Positions 27,997 through 36,801 of a DNA stretch of 64,000 bases are shown here, in pieces. Where the stretch lies: contig JAHEKR010000002.1 in assembly GCA_024638225.1 (NCBI GenBank), positions 1-64,000 on the forward strand, written 5' to 3'. Made by a program: the position numbers and the translations under genes. Positions within the stretch are counted from its first letter, which is position 1. Each line of letters begins with the position of its first letter. This stretch comes from Flavobacteriaceae bacterium. Lineage in GTDB: Bacteria > Bacteroidota > Bacteroidia > Flavobacteriales > Flavobacteriaceae. The notes below the pieces were generated by a model, which was not told where the DNA came from, made no database searches, and saw nothing but the letters and a program-made list of their open reading frames with translations.

Positions 27997-28048
27997 TTCA
28001 CTGTATATGAAACTTAGGTGTGTCCGGTTTCCCCCTCAATTTTTTTTC
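27984..28048 (+). promoter_or_regulatory. Candidate attenuator region between the leader ORF and the arginine genes
   Basis: GGGG at 27990-27993 can pair with the preceding CCC (27985-27987), or alternatively with CCCCC near 28031-28035. The latter is followed by an eight-T run at about 28041-28048. A weak GAAAC/GTTTC pairing (28010-28014 with 28027-28031) is also possible. The mutually exclusive pairing and T-run suggest a terminator switch, but the stems are short and I could not fold the RNA. Confidence 0.3.
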
Positions 28049-28077
28049 AATCATTTTTTTCTTTTCAATCCAGTAGC

Positions 28078-28668
28078 ATGGAAATTCAAGTAGCCAAACG
28101 CATACACGTCAAGTATGCAACCATCATTTCGGAAACCATATCCAGTTCAGCACAAGTGCGTGGAACAGGAATTGCACGTCGCACTCCAGAGTATATTCAA
28201 CAAAAAATCGAATCCGGTAATGCCATTATTGCGCTAGACGGAGAAACTTTTGCGGGTTTCTGCTATATAGAGGCATGGGGACACGAAAAATACGTTGCCC
28301 ATTCAGGATTAATTGTTGATCCTAACTACAGAGGCATTGGTCTTGCGAAAAAAATCAAAACGCAAATTTTTAATTACACTAAAGAAAAGTATCCGGGAGC
28401 CAAGATATTTGGAATTACCACAGGACTTCCGGTAATGAAAATCAATTATGACTTGGGCTACAAGCCTGTAACCTTTTCTGAACTAACAGACGACCCTGCC
28501 TTCTGGAAGGGATGTCAAACCTGTAAAAATTACGATGTACTCACACGAACCAAGCAAACCATGTGTTTGTGTACTGGAATGTTGTACGATCCTGCTTCAA
28601 AAAACAACAACGGTTTTGTTGGTAGGTTACAGTCATTTAAAAAAGCATTTAAACGAGATAAAAAATGA
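28078..28668 (+). CDS. GNAT N-acyltransferase, probable first enzyme of the arginine pathway (N-acylglutamate synthase)
   Basis: A 196-residue GNAT acyltransferase at the head of the arginine operon, where an N-acylglutamate synthase is expected. The acyl-CoA-binding motif is VDPNYRGIGLAKKIKTQIF (residues 81-99; R/Q-x-x-G-x-G/A is RGIGLA). A cysteine-containing C-terminal part, CQTCKNYDVLTRTKQTMC, is typical of this Bacteroidetes subgroup. The start at 28078 (MEIQVAKRI) follows a T-rich leader; an in-frame GTG 60 nt upstream lies in the leader. Since the transcarbamylase looks succinylornithine-specific, the donor could be succinyl-CoA. It overlaps argG by 4 nt. Confidence 0.75.
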   Translation: MEIQVAKRIHVKYATIISETISSSAQVRGTGIARRTPEYIQQKIESGNAIIALDGETFAGFCYIEAWGHEKYVAHSGLIVDPNYRGIGLAKKIKTQIFNYTKEKYPGAKIFGITTGLPVMKINYDLGYKPVTFSELTDDPAFWKGCQTCKNYDVLTRTKQTMCLCTGMLYDPASKNNNGFVGRLQSFKKAFKRDKK

Positions 28669-29846
28669 ACAAAAAATTAGTTTTAGCATACAGCGGAGGT
28701 TTGGATACTTCCTATTGCGTCAAGTCGCTTAGCGAAGCGGGCTACGAAGTACATGCCGTTAGCGTTAACACGGGTGGTTTTGATACAACTGAAGTGTCGG
28801 CACTTGAGTCAAAGGCACTTACTTTAGGTGCCAAATCATACACCAATATAGATGCCGTAGAAACATTCTATGAAGACATCGTCAAATACCTCATATTTGG
28901 CAATGTTCTCAAAAACAACACCTATCCCCTTTCGGTAAGTGCGGAGCGTGTTACGCAAGCTGTTGCGATTGTTGGGCATGCCAACAAATTAGGCGCGCAA
29001 TACATTGCTCACGGCAGTACGGGAGCTGGAAACGACCAAGTCCGCTTTGATTTGATTTTTCAAACATTAGCACCAAAAATTGAGATTATCACTCCTATAC
29101 GAGACAACAAGCTTTCACGTGAAGAAGAAATAGAATATTTGAAATCACATGGTGTTGATTGGTCTTGGGAAAAAGCACAATATTCCATCAATAAAGGCTT
29201 GTGGGGAACATCGGTTGGCGGTAGCGAAACCTTAAAATCTCGCGAACCACTACCCGATAGCGCATACCCTAGCGATTGTACAAAAACGGCATCGGAAAAA
29301 ATTTCCTTGCATTTTGACAAAGGAGAATTGGTCGGAATTAACGATACCACTTACAGCCCAGTTCAAGCCATTCAGCAATTACAAACACTTGCGGGTGCAT
29401 TTGCTATTGGCAGAGACATTCATGTGGGCGATACCATTATTGGCATCAAAGGTAGAGTTGGTTTTGAAGCCGCTGCAGCACTGGCGAGCATCAAGGCGCA
29501 TCAGCTGTTGGAAAAGCATACACTAAGCAAATGGCAATTGCACCACAAAGACTATATCGGCTCGTATTACGGCATGATGTTGCACGAAGGGCAATATCTT
29601 GACCCTGTAATGCGTGATTTTGAGGCCTTACTTAACAGTAGTCAAAAAACGGTAACAGGAACTGTGTTTATTACGCTTCACCCCTATCGATTTACTCTAG
29701 ATGGAATCAAATCTGACTATGATCTAATGGACAATTCGTTTGGGACTTATGGCGAAGCCAATGAAGCCTGGACTGCAGACGAAGCAAAAGGATTTATCAA
29801 ACTATCGGCCAATGCCGGAAAAATTTATCAGCATGTCAATAAATAA
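28665..29846 (+). CDS. argG: Argininosuccinate synthase
   Basis: Joins citrulline and aspartate with ATP, giving argininosuccinate. The 393 residues show the N-type ATP pyrophosphatase loop LAYSGGLDTSYCV (residues 6-18), then IAHGSTGAGNDQVRFDL near 112-128 (citrulline/aspartate binding), ISRE-like NKLSREEEIEYLKSHGV near 147-163, and EPLPDSAYPSDC near 198-209. Only the length of the last domain differs slightly from proteobacterial ArgG. Start ATG overlaps the preceding stop by 4 nt. Confidence 0.97.
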   Translation: MNKKLVLAYSGGLDTSYCVKSLSEAGYEVHAVSVNTGGFDTTEVSALESKALTLGAKSYTNIDAVETFYEDIVKYLIFGNVLKNNTYPLSVSAERVTQAVAIVGHANKLGAQYIAHGSTGAGNDQVRFDLIFQTLAPKIEIITPIRDNKLSREEEIEYLKSHGVDWSWEKAQYSINKGLWGTSVGGSETLKSREPLPDSAYPSDCTKTASEKISLHFDKGELVGINDTTYSPVQAIQQLQTLAGAFAIGRDIHVGDTIIGIKGRVGFEAAAALASIKAHQLLEKHTLSKWQLHHKDYIGSYYGMMLHEGQYLDPVMRDFEALLNSSQKTVTGTVFITLHPYRFTLDGIKSDYDLMDNSFGTYGEANEAWTADEAKGFIKLSANAGKIYQHVNK

Positions 29847-30819
29847 ACTAACTGCAGGCGTTGTTGGAGGAGCCGGATATACTGGAGGAGAACTCTTACG
29901 CTTGCTTGTAGATCATCCTAATGTATCCATAGACTTTGTGTACAGCACCACTCGAGCAGGCAAAGCTGTTTCGGACACACATACCGACTTGATGGGAATT
30001 TTGGACATACCCTTTTCGGCGGAGCTAAACCAAGAGGTAGATGTGTTGTTTCTTTGCCTAGGGCATGGCAATTCAGCTGCTTTTTTACACGACAATGTAG
30101 TAAACGACAACACCAAAATCATTGATTTAAGTAACGACTTTCGACTTAAAGACGACCACGATTTTATGGGACGTTCTTATGTGTATGGGCTAACCGAAGT
30201 AAACAAAGAAAAAATCAAATCAGCACAAGCAATTGCCAACCCAGGCTGCTTTGCTACTGCCATTCAATTGGCGCTACTCCCTTTAGCAGCAGCAAAAAAA
30301 CTAAAGCAAGACGTGCACATAAATGCGATTACAGGAAGTACGGGCGCTGGTGCGGTACCCTCAGCAACAAGTCATTTTAGCTGGCGAAACAACAATATAT
30401 CTTATTACAAGCCTTTTGTACATCAACATCTAGGAGAAATCGGCGAAACCATCGTACAAGAACAAGGCAGCAATGCCAAGTTGCATTTTTTACCCATAAG
30501 AGGAAATTTCACCAGAGGGATATTTGCTACAACCTATACCTCATATGACGGAAGCTTGGAAGATGCCTATGCCATTTTTGAGGATTACTACAAAGACTGC
30601 CCGTTTACGTTTGTTAGCCGTGCACCATTGGCACTCAAACAAGTGGTCAACACGAACAGGTGTTTGGTACACCTACATTTGCACGAGGGTCAGCTTTTGG
30701 TGACCAGTATTATTGATAATTTAGTGAAAGGAGCATCGGGTCAGGCAGTAGAAAACATGAACTTGATGTTCGGAATTGAACAAACAACAGGATTACATTT
30801 AAAATCAACTTCTTTTTAA
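29833..30819 (+). CDS. argC: N-acyl-gamma-glutamyl-phosphate reductase
   Basis: NADPH-dependent reduction of N-acylglutamyl phosphate to the semialdehyde. The 328-residue product starts MSINKLTAGVVGGAGYTGGELL, with the nucleotide-binding GGAGYTGGELLRLL at 12-25. IDLSNDFRL lies near 96-104, the catalytic Cys in IANPGCFATAIQLALLPL near 133-150, and GSTGAGAVPSATSHFSWRNNN near 165-185. I use the ATG at 29833, inside the end of argG (14 nt overlap), because the longer frame is entirely within argG and has no homology. Confidence 0.95.
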   Translation: MSINKLTAGVVGGAGYTGGELLRLLVDHPNVSIDFVYSTTRAGKAVSDTHTDLMGILDIPFSAELNQEVDVLFLCLGHGNSAAFLHDNVVNDNTKIIDLSNDFRLKDDHDFMGRSYVYGLTEVNKEKIKSAQAIANPGCFATAIQLALLPLAAAKKLKQDVHINAITGSTGAGAVPSATSHFSWRNNNISYYKPFVHQHLGEIGETIVQEQGSNAKLHFLPIRGNFTRGIFATTYTSYDGSLEDAYAIFEDYYKDCPFTFVSRAPLALKQVVNTNRCLVHLHLHEGQLLVTSIIDNLVKGASGQAVENMNLMFGIEQTTGLHLKSTSF

Positions 30820-30821
30820 TT

Positions 30822-31616
30822 ATGAAAATAGCCATACTAGGAGCCGGAAATTTAGGACTAAGCATTGGACGTGGACTAATCACCAACAACAACCTTACAC
30901 AGTTATATCTTACAAGACGTAATGTAGAGAGTATTAATTCTTGGACGGAGTATGCCAACACTTACGTCACGGCAGACAATAAAAAAGCTGTACAAGAGTC
31001 TGACATCATCATACTTGCTGTACAACCCAGACAACTCGGCGGGCTGCTCGAAGAAATAAAAGGTTTACTTCACGACAACCACGTATTAATTTCAACGGTC
31101 ACTGGTTTTTCGATTAAAAAGATGGAAGAAGTAGTAGGTCAGGAGGTATTTATTATCCGTTCCATGCCCAATACTGCCATATCTGTTGGTAAATCGATGA
31201 CTTGTCTTTGTGCCAACAAAAAGGGTGCAGAACGCATGCCCATAGCCGAAGCTATTTTTAATGGACTCGGAACAAGTATTGTAATCGAAGAACAGCACAT
31301 GCGTGCAGCAACGGTGATTTGTGCGTCAGGAATTGCCTTTTGGATGCGCTTAATTCGCGCTACAACACAAGGAGGCGTACAGCTTGGTTTTGACGCTGAA
31401 GAAGCCATGAAAATGTCGATGTACACTGCTATGGGCGCAGCTTCTTTGCTTATTGAAACAGGTGCGCACCCAGAAGAAGAAATCGATAAAGTAACCACAC
31501 CCAGAGGATGCACCATTGAGGGGCTAAACGAAATGGAGCACCAAGGACTAAGTTCATCGCTTATCCAAGGTATCGTAGCCTCATTTAAGAAAATTAACGA
31601 AATAGCACAAGACTAA
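30822..31616 (+). CDS. proC: Pyrroline-5-carboxylate reductase
   Basis: Last step of proline synthesis, reducing P5C with NAD(P)H. The 264 residues begin with the Rossmann motif KIAILGAGNLGLSIGRGL (2-19). IIRSMPNTAISVGKSMTCLCA lies near 108-128, with the family MPNTP/A motif. The C-terminal signature is GVQLGFDAEEAMKMSMYTAMGAA, then VTTPRGCTIEGLNEME near 223-238. It is placed inside the arginine operon, which would link proline and arginine synthesis through shared glutamate-derived semialdehydes. Confidence 0.94.
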   Translation: MKIAILGAGNLGLSIGRGLITNNNLTQLYLTRRNVESINSWTEYANTYVTADNKKAVQESDIIILAVQPRQLGGLLEEIKGLLHDNHVLISTVTGFSIKKMEEVVGQEVFIIRSMPNTAISVGKSMTCLCANKKGAERMPIAEAIFNGLGTSIVIEEQHMRAATVICASGIAFWMRLIRATTQGGVQLGFDAEEAMKMSMYTAMGAASLLIETGAHPEEEIDKVTTPRGCTIEGLNEMEHQGLSSSLIQGIVASFKKINEIAQD

Positions 31617-31618
31617 TT

Positions 31619-32743
31619 ATGCCATTATTTGATGTATATCCACTTTATGACGTAACACCCGTTAAAGCCAAAGGGGTATATGTCTATGGCGCAGACCGAA
31701 AGAAGTATCTTGACTTATACGGTGGTCATGCGGTAATCAGTATAGGACACCAAAACTCGGTGTACAACCGACGACTTAAGAAGCAAATTTCGCGCATTGG
31801 CTTTTACTCCAATGCCATTCAGAACCCATTGCAAACCCAACTGGCAGATGAAATTGAAGCACAGTCAGGGTGTGAGGGCTATCAACTGTTTATGTGTAGC
31901 TCGGGAGCTGAAGCCAATGAAAACGCACTTAAGCTCGCCTCGTTTCATACAGGTAAGTCAAAAATAGTCGCTTTTAAAAATGCCTTTCACGGCAGAACAA
32001 GTGCAGCAGTTGCCGCCACAGATACGCCTAAAATTATTGCACCACTCAATGCGCAGCAGGAGGTTATATTCCTTGAATTTGGCGATGAAAAAGGGCTAGC
32101 AGAAATTTTGTCAAAAGGAGATGTATGTGCCGTTATCATCGAAGCCATTCAAGGGGTTGGTGGTTTGGATATGCCCACTGAAAAATTCATGAAACAGGTG
32201 GAAAAAAGCTGTCGTGAGACCGATACCTGTCTTATTGCAGACGAGGTGCAATCTGGTTTTGGACGTTCGGGCAAATTCTTTGCCTTTCAACACTATGGCA
32301 TTACACCAGATATAATTTCCATGGCCAAAGGCATGGGGAACGGATTTCCTGTAGGTGGCATTTTGGCACATCCCGACATCAAGCCTTGGTATGGGATGCT
32401 GGGAACAACATTTGGCGGAAACCACTTGGCCTGTCAGGCAAGTCTGGCGGTTTTGGAAGTATTAAAGAAAAAGAAGTTAATGGAGCACGCCACCCAACTG
32501 GGCGAAGCCTTTTTCGATAGAGCTAAACGTATTCCCGATATAAAAAAGGTAAAAGGTCGTGGACTGATGCTAGGATTGGAATTTGACTTTGAAGTAGGTG
32601 AACTACGCAAAAAACTCATTTACGAACACCGCATATTTACCGGAGGGAGCAGCAACAAAAAGTTATTGCGGATTTTACCTCCACTCACCGTGCAGCAAAA
32701 ACACCTTGACCAGTTTTTCACTGCATTAGAAAATGTATTATGA
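31619..32743 (+). CDS. argD: Acylornithine aminotransferase (class III PLP aminotransferase)
   Basis: Transaminates N-acylglutamate semialdehyde to N-acylornithine; PLP-dependent. The 374-residue protein has the class III pattern: YLDLYGGHAVISIGH near 30-44, CSSGAEANENALKLA near 98-112, AFHGRTSAAVAAT near 122-134, LIADEVQSGFGRSGKFFAFQHY near 200-221, ISMAKGMGNGFPVGG near 229-243 (PLP lysine), and GTTFGGNHLACQASLAVL near 262-279. Two nt separate it from proC. In this operon it should act on the N-acylated, probably succinylated, intermediate. Confidence 0.93.
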   Translation: MPLFDVYPLYDVTPVKAKGVYVYGADRKKYLDLYGGHAVISIGHQNSVYNRRLKKQISRIGFYSNAIQNPLQTQLADEIEAQSGCEGYQLFMCSSGAEANENALKLASFHTGKSKIVAFKNAFHGRTSAAVAATDTPKIIAPLNAQQEVIFLEFGDEKGLAEILSKGDVCAVIIEAIQGVGGLDMPTEKFMKQVEKSCRETDTCLIADEVQSGFGRSGKFFAFQHYGITPDIISMAKGMGNGFPVGGILAHPDIKPWYGMLGTTFGGNHLACQASLAVLEVLKKKKLMEHATQLGEAFFDRAKRIPDIKKVKGRGLMLGLEFDFEVGELRKKLIYEHRIFTGGSSNKKLLRILPPLTVQQKHLDQFFTALENVL

Positions 32744-33681
32744 AACAATTTTTAACGCTTAATGACCTTCAAAATTTTGATGCGCAAGTAGCTCTTGCCA
32801 AAGAAATCAAAGCAAATCCATATCAATACGAGAAACTAGGCAAACGCAAAACCCTCGGGCTGTTGTTCTTTAACCCTAGCTTACGAACACGATTGAGTAC
32901 TCAAAAAGCAGGTCGTTTGTTGGGCATGGATGTAATGGTGATGAATTTCAGTAACGAGGCTTGGGCCATTGAATACGAAGACGAAACCATCATGGAAGGC
33001 TTGCGCTCAGAGCATGTTAAAGAAGCTGCACAGGTGGTTTCACAATATTGCGATGTGGTGGGCATCCGTGCCTTTGCCACGCTGACGGACAAAGAAAAAG
33101 ATGAGTCCGAGCAGGTGTTGCAGCGATTTATTGAACATGCTACGGTACCCATTTTAAATATGGAAAGTGCAACTGCCCATCCTTTACAGGCCTTAGCCGA
33201 TGCGCTTACACTATCCGAGCTTGAGCTCCCCAAAAAACCAAAGGTAGTGTTGACATGGGCACCGCATCCAAAATCATTACCGCACGCAGTAGGCAATTCA
33301 TTTACTAGAATGATGGAATACCTAGATGCGGATTTCGTTATCACTAATCCGGTAGGTTATGACTTGGATCCACGTATCACTAAGGATATTCCTGTAGTTC
33401 ACAACCAAGACGAAGCACTCAAAGGTGCCGACGTGGTTTATGCCAAGAATTGGAGTTCCTATGGTTCCTATGGACAGATTCTACGAACAGACAACGAGTG
33501 GATGTTAACCCCAGAAAAATTAGCTTTGACCAATCAAGCAGCTTTTATGCACTGCTTACCCATCCGAAGAAATGTGGTGGTATCTGATGGTGTATTGGAC
33601 GGTCCAAACTCCAAAGTAATTGAGCAAGCCAACAACAGAACCTATGCCGCTGCTGCGGTATTAAAAACATTACTGTCGTGA
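32740..33681 (+). CDS. argF': N-succinylornithine (or N-acetylornithine) carbamoyltransferase
   Basis: Carbamoylates N-acylornithine to N-acylcitrulline. The carbamoyl-phosphate motif is FFNPSLRTRLST (residues 43-54), and TWAPHPKSLPHAVGNS near 171-186 is the HPK/R form seen in N-acylornithine enzymes in place of the HPTQ of ordinary OTCases. AFMHCLPIRRN is near 268-278. Residue 90 is Ser, in EGLRSEH. It aligns without gaps to Pro90 of the Bacteroides fragilis succinylornithine enzyme and to Glu92 of the Xanthomonas acetylornithine enzyme. Since a Glu92Ser change is known to switch the latter to succinylornithine, a succinyl substrate is favoured. Confidence 0.9.
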   Translation: MKQFLTLNDLQNFDAQVALAKEIKANPYQYEKLGKRKTLGLLFFNPSLRTRLSTQKAGRLLGMDVMVMNFSNEAWAIEYEDETIMEGLRSEHVKEAAQVVSQYCDVVGIRAFATLTDKEKDESEQVLQRFIEHATVPILNMESATAHPLQALADALTLSELELPKKPKVVLTWAPHPKSLPHAVGNSFTRMMEYLDADFVITNPVGYDLDPRITKDIPVVHNQDEALKGADVVYAKNWSSYGSYGQILRTDNEWMLTPEKLALTNQAAFMHCLPIRRNVVVSDGVLDGPNSKVIEQANNRTYAAAAVLKTLLS

Positions 33682-34454
33682 AACCAAAGCTACATATCCT
33701 AAAAGTTGGGGGCCATTTGGTCAACGATGCTGCAGCGCTGCAAGAAGTACTTGCTGCCTTTGCTGGCTTAGCGGGAGCCAAACTCTTGGTGCACGGCGGT
33801 GGCAGACATGCGACAGCACTTGCAAAGCAATTGGGTATATCACCCAAAATGGTAAACGGCAGACGCATAACAGATACTTCCATGCTTGATGTAGCCGTGA
33901 TGAGCTATGCCGGTTTATCGAACAAAAAAATTGTGGCTGAACTTCAAAAATTAGAGGTAAATGCTGTCGGCCTTAGCGGAGCAGACGGGAATTGCATACA
34001 AGCAATCAAAAGACCTGTTACAGATATTGACTACGGATTTGCTGGAGATATTACACAAGTAAATACGGAGGTATTTGCCGCATTGACATCACAAGATTTT
34101 GTTCCGGTACTTTGTGCCATCACGCACGATAAAAATGGGCAATTACTCAATACAAACGCGGATACCATAGCTGCGCAAGTAGCCATAGCCATGCAGGTGG
34201 AATATGACGTATCGCTCTTCTATTGTTTCGAGCATGCGGGCGTACTTAAAGACACCAATAAGCCTGAGGACGTTATTGCTGAATTGTCCAAAGAAACAAC
34301 CGAAACCTATATTGCGACAGGAGTCATTCATCAGGGAATGGTACCCAAATTGCACAACGGCTTTGACGCACTCCAAAATGGCGTTAAAGAAGTAATCATC
34401 AGCAATGTTGCAGCACTTTCAGAAATAAATGCACCGAAAACTACATTGATATGA
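33678..34454 (+). CDS. argB: N-acylglutamate kinase
   Basis: Phosphorylates N-acylglutamate; an amino-acid-kinase fold. The 258-residue product (GTG start at 33678, overlapping the previous stop) carries LHILKVGGHLVND (residues 4-16, ATP lysine), LVHGGGRHATALAKQLG near 37-53, NGRRITD near 58-64, GLSGADGNCIQA near 95-106, and LNTNADTIAAQVAIAM near 155-170. In B. fragilis-type pathways this enzyme takes the succinylated substrate, and the sequence does not distinguish. It overlaps argE by 4 nt. Confidence 0.93.
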   Translation: MKPKLHILKVGGHLVNDAAALQEVLAAFAGLAGAKLLVHGGGRHATALAKQLGISPKMVNGRRITDTSMLDVAVMSYAGLSNKKIVAELQKLEVNAVGLSGADGNCIQAIKRPVTDIDYGFAGDITQVNTEVFAALTSQDFVPVLCAITHDKNGQLLNTNADTIAAQVAIAMQVEYDVSLFYCFEHAGVLKDTNKPEDVIAELSKETTETYIATGVIHQGMVPKLHNGFDALQNGVKEVIISNVAALSEINAPKTTLI

Positions 34455-35512
34455 GTCGAATCGAAGAACTGCAACAAGAGGCAATTCAATTGCTTCAAGA
34501 CCTCATCAACACCCCTTCGCTTTCGAGTGAGGAAGACCAAACGGCTGCCATCATTAAGCAGTGGTTAGAAAAACACGGGGTTGTTTGTCAACAAGAGAAC
34601 AACAATGTGTACGCCATAAACAAACACGAAGATCCTACCAAACCTTATTTGCTACTTAACTCACACCACGACACCGTGCATCCCAATAGTGGGTACACCA
34701 AAGACCCATACAAAGCTGAAATCAGTGACGGGAAACTCTATGGCTTGGGCAGCAACGATGCCGGGGGTGCCCTTGTATGTTTGTTGACAACCTTTGTGTA
34801 TTTCTACGAGCAAAAAGACATGGCATATAACCTTGTTGTGGCTGCCACAGCAGAGGAGGAAACTTCTGGGCCAAACGGACTAAACAGTTTGTTGCCTATC
34901 CTTCCGCCTATTGATACCGCAATCGTGGGCGAACCCACGCAAATGCACTTGGCAGTATCCGAAAAAGGATTGGTGGTATTTGATGTAACAATACATGGAA
35001 CGGCAAGTCATGCGGCACACCCTAACAGCGATAACCCCATTGATAAAATTGGCAGCGTTATCGATTGGTTTAATTCGTATGATTTTGATCGAGTTTCGGA
35101 AACCTTAGGTCCTGTAAAACTTACCGTTACGCAAATTAATGCGGGAAAGCAACACAATGCCGTTCCGGCAGATGTAAAAATGGTATTGGATGTGCGTGTA
35201 AACGACCGCTATACCAATGCTGAAATAAACGAATTGTTACAGGCTGCGCCATGTGAGGTAAAAGCACGTTCGCTGCGGTTAGGCTCATCATCTATTCCGA
35301 TGGAGCATCCCATTGTTAAAGCCGGGGTTGCAACAGGACGCGAAACCTACGGTTCCCCTACCCTTTCGGATCAAGCAGTACTCTCGTGCAATTCGCTAAA
35401 ATTAGGACCTGGCGATTCGCCACGCTCGCATACGGCAGATGAATTTATTTATGTAAAGGAAATTGAAGAGGCAATCCCGTTGTATATTACCATATTAAAA
35501 CAAGCGTTATGA
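34451..35512 (+). CDS. argE: M20 family N-acylornithine/N-acylcitrulline deacylase
   Basis: Zinc metallopeptidase of the M20 family, which removes the acyl group near the end of the pathway. The 353 residues show LLLNSHHDTVHP (about 72-83, metal ligand His and catalytic Asp), YGLGSNDAGGALV near 96-108 (second Asp ligand), AATAEEETSGPNGLN near 134-148 (catalytic Glu pair), and DTAIVGEPTQMHLAVSEKG near 157-175. A dimerisation domain follows near 180-280. Because the transcarbamylase acts on N-acylornithine, the substrate should be N-acylcitrulline. That is an inference from the pathway and not visible in the protein. Confidence 0.88.
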   Translation: MSRIEELQQEAIQLLQDLINTPSLSSEEDQTAAIIKQWLEKHGVVCQQENNNVYAINKHEDPTKPYLLLNSHHDTVHPNSGYTKDPYKAEISDGKLYGLGSNDAGGALVCLLTTFVYFYEQKDMAYNLVVAATAEEETSGPNGLNSLLPILPPIDTAIVGEPTQMHLAVSEKGLVVFDVTIHGTASHAAHPNSDNPIDKIGSVIDWFNSYDFDRVSETLGPVKLTVTQINAGKQHNAVPADVKMVLDVRVNDRYTNAEINELLQAAPCEVKARSLRLGSSSIPMEHPIVKAGVATGRETYGSPTLSDQAVLSCNSLKLGPGDSPRSHTADEFIYVKEIEEAIPLYITILKQAL

Positions 35513-36792
35513 AGCTTTGGCAGAAAAAAAAGACAAGCACATCAGAACAAGTAGATCGATTTACTGTTGGTGCCGATAGACATTGGGATGTTCGGTTGGC
35601 TCCATATGATGTTTTGGCATCAAAAGCACATGCACAGATGCTGGCAAGCGTAGGCTTACTCTCTAAAGAAGAAGGAAAACAGCTTACTGATGAGCTGGAT
35701 AACATCATGTCGCTGGTAACCAAAGAAGATTTTGTAATCGAAAAGGATTTTGAAGATATCCACTCTAAAATTGAATTTTTACTAACCGAGCGTCTTGGTG
35801 ATGCAGGGAAGAAAATTCATACGGCTCGTTCGAGAAACGATCAGGTCCTTACGGCCATGCAACTGTTGCTAAAGGATGAACTGACAGAAATAAAAAACCT
35901 AGCAAAAGACCTATTTGATACGTGGATGCAGCTCGCCGATAAGCATAAAGATGTCTTGCTACCAGGTTATACGCACCTGCAAGTGGCCATGCCCTCCTCC
36001 TTTGGCTTGTGGTTTTCTGCCTATGCAGAATCACTGATAGACGATGTTGTATTGCTAAATGCAGCCCATACCATTTGCGACCAAAATCCATTGGGAAGTG
36101 CAGCAGGCTATGGAAGTTCGTTTGGTATCGATCGTTCCCAGACAACAAAAGCACTTGGGTTTAAAGCGCTTAAGGTAAATGCGGTTGCCGCACAAATGGG
36201 AAGAGGCAAGACAGAGCGCATCACGGCCAATGCACTTGGCTCACTGGCATCCACCCTTGGAAGGTTTTCTATGGACGTATGCCTCTACATGAGCCAGAAC
36301 TTTAATTTTCTCTCGTTTCCAGACCACCTGACTACAGGGTCGAGTATCATGCCGCACAAAAAGAATCCAGATATTTTTGAACTTATAAGAGGAAAATGTG
36401 CTTTGATTCAAGGGTTGGGTAATGATTTTGCACTGCTTGGTCAAAACCTGCCAAGTGGCTATCACCGCGAAATGCAGCTATTTAAAGGTAGAATGCTCGA
36501 GGGCATAGATGAACTTAAAGACTGCCTTACTATCCTAAACAGCACTATCAAACAAGTACAGGTGCGCGACGACATTATGGAAGACAGCATCTACACCTAT
36601 GCCTTTACGGTAGATGCGCTGAATGAGTTGGTACAGCAGGGTGTTCCATTTAGAGATGCGTATAAGCAGGTTGGACAACAGCTTGAAGAAGGAACATTCG
36701 TTCCGCCAAAAAAACTGTCCCACACGCACATGGGAAGTCTTGGAAATTTGGCTTTGGATAACATTCAGGACAAGTTCAACCAATACTTCTAA
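35509..36792 (+). CDS. argH: Argininosuccinate lyase
   Basis: Cleaves argininosuccinate to arginine and fumarate, the last step of the pathway. The 427-residue product belongs to the fumarase/aspartase superfamily. IHTARSRNDQVLTAMQLLLKD is at 103-123, PGYTHLQVAMPSSFG near 153-167 (catalytic His), NPLGSAAGYGSSFGIDR near 193-209, and the mobile signature loop TGSSIMPHKKNPDIFELIRG near 277-296 (GSSxMPxKxN). It is the last arginine gene, 4 nt inside argE. The transport-like gene 36802-37839 follows 9 nt later and may be co-transcribed. Confidence 0.96.
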   Translation: MKLWQKKKTSTSEQVDRFTVGADRHWDVRLAPYDVLASKAHAQMLASVGLLSKEEGKQLTDELDNIMSLVTKEDFVIEKDFEDIHSKIEFLLTERLGDAGKKIHTARSRNDQVLTAMQLLLKDELTEIKNLAKDLFDTWMQLADKHKDVLLPGYTHLQVAMPSSFGLWFSAYAESLIDDVVLLNAAHTICDQNPLGSAAGYGSSFGIDRSQTTKALGFKALKVNAVAAQMGRGKTERITANALGSLASTLGRFSMDVCLYMSQNFNFLSFPDHLTTGSSIMPHKKNPDIFELIRGKCALIQGLGNDFALLGQNLPSGYHREMQLFKGRMLEGIDELKDCLTILNSTIKQVQVRDDIMEDSIYTYAFTVDALNELVQQGVPFRDAYKQVGQQLEEGTFVPPKKLSHTHMGSLGNLALDNIQDKFNQYF

Positions 36793-36801
36793 TGTAGCAC
36801 T

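Noticed and set aside
28018-28077. Upstream GTG start for the GNAT gene
   Set aside because: The extra 20 residues are encoded by the T-rich leader and lack GNAT character; the ATG at 28078 gives the usual beginning.
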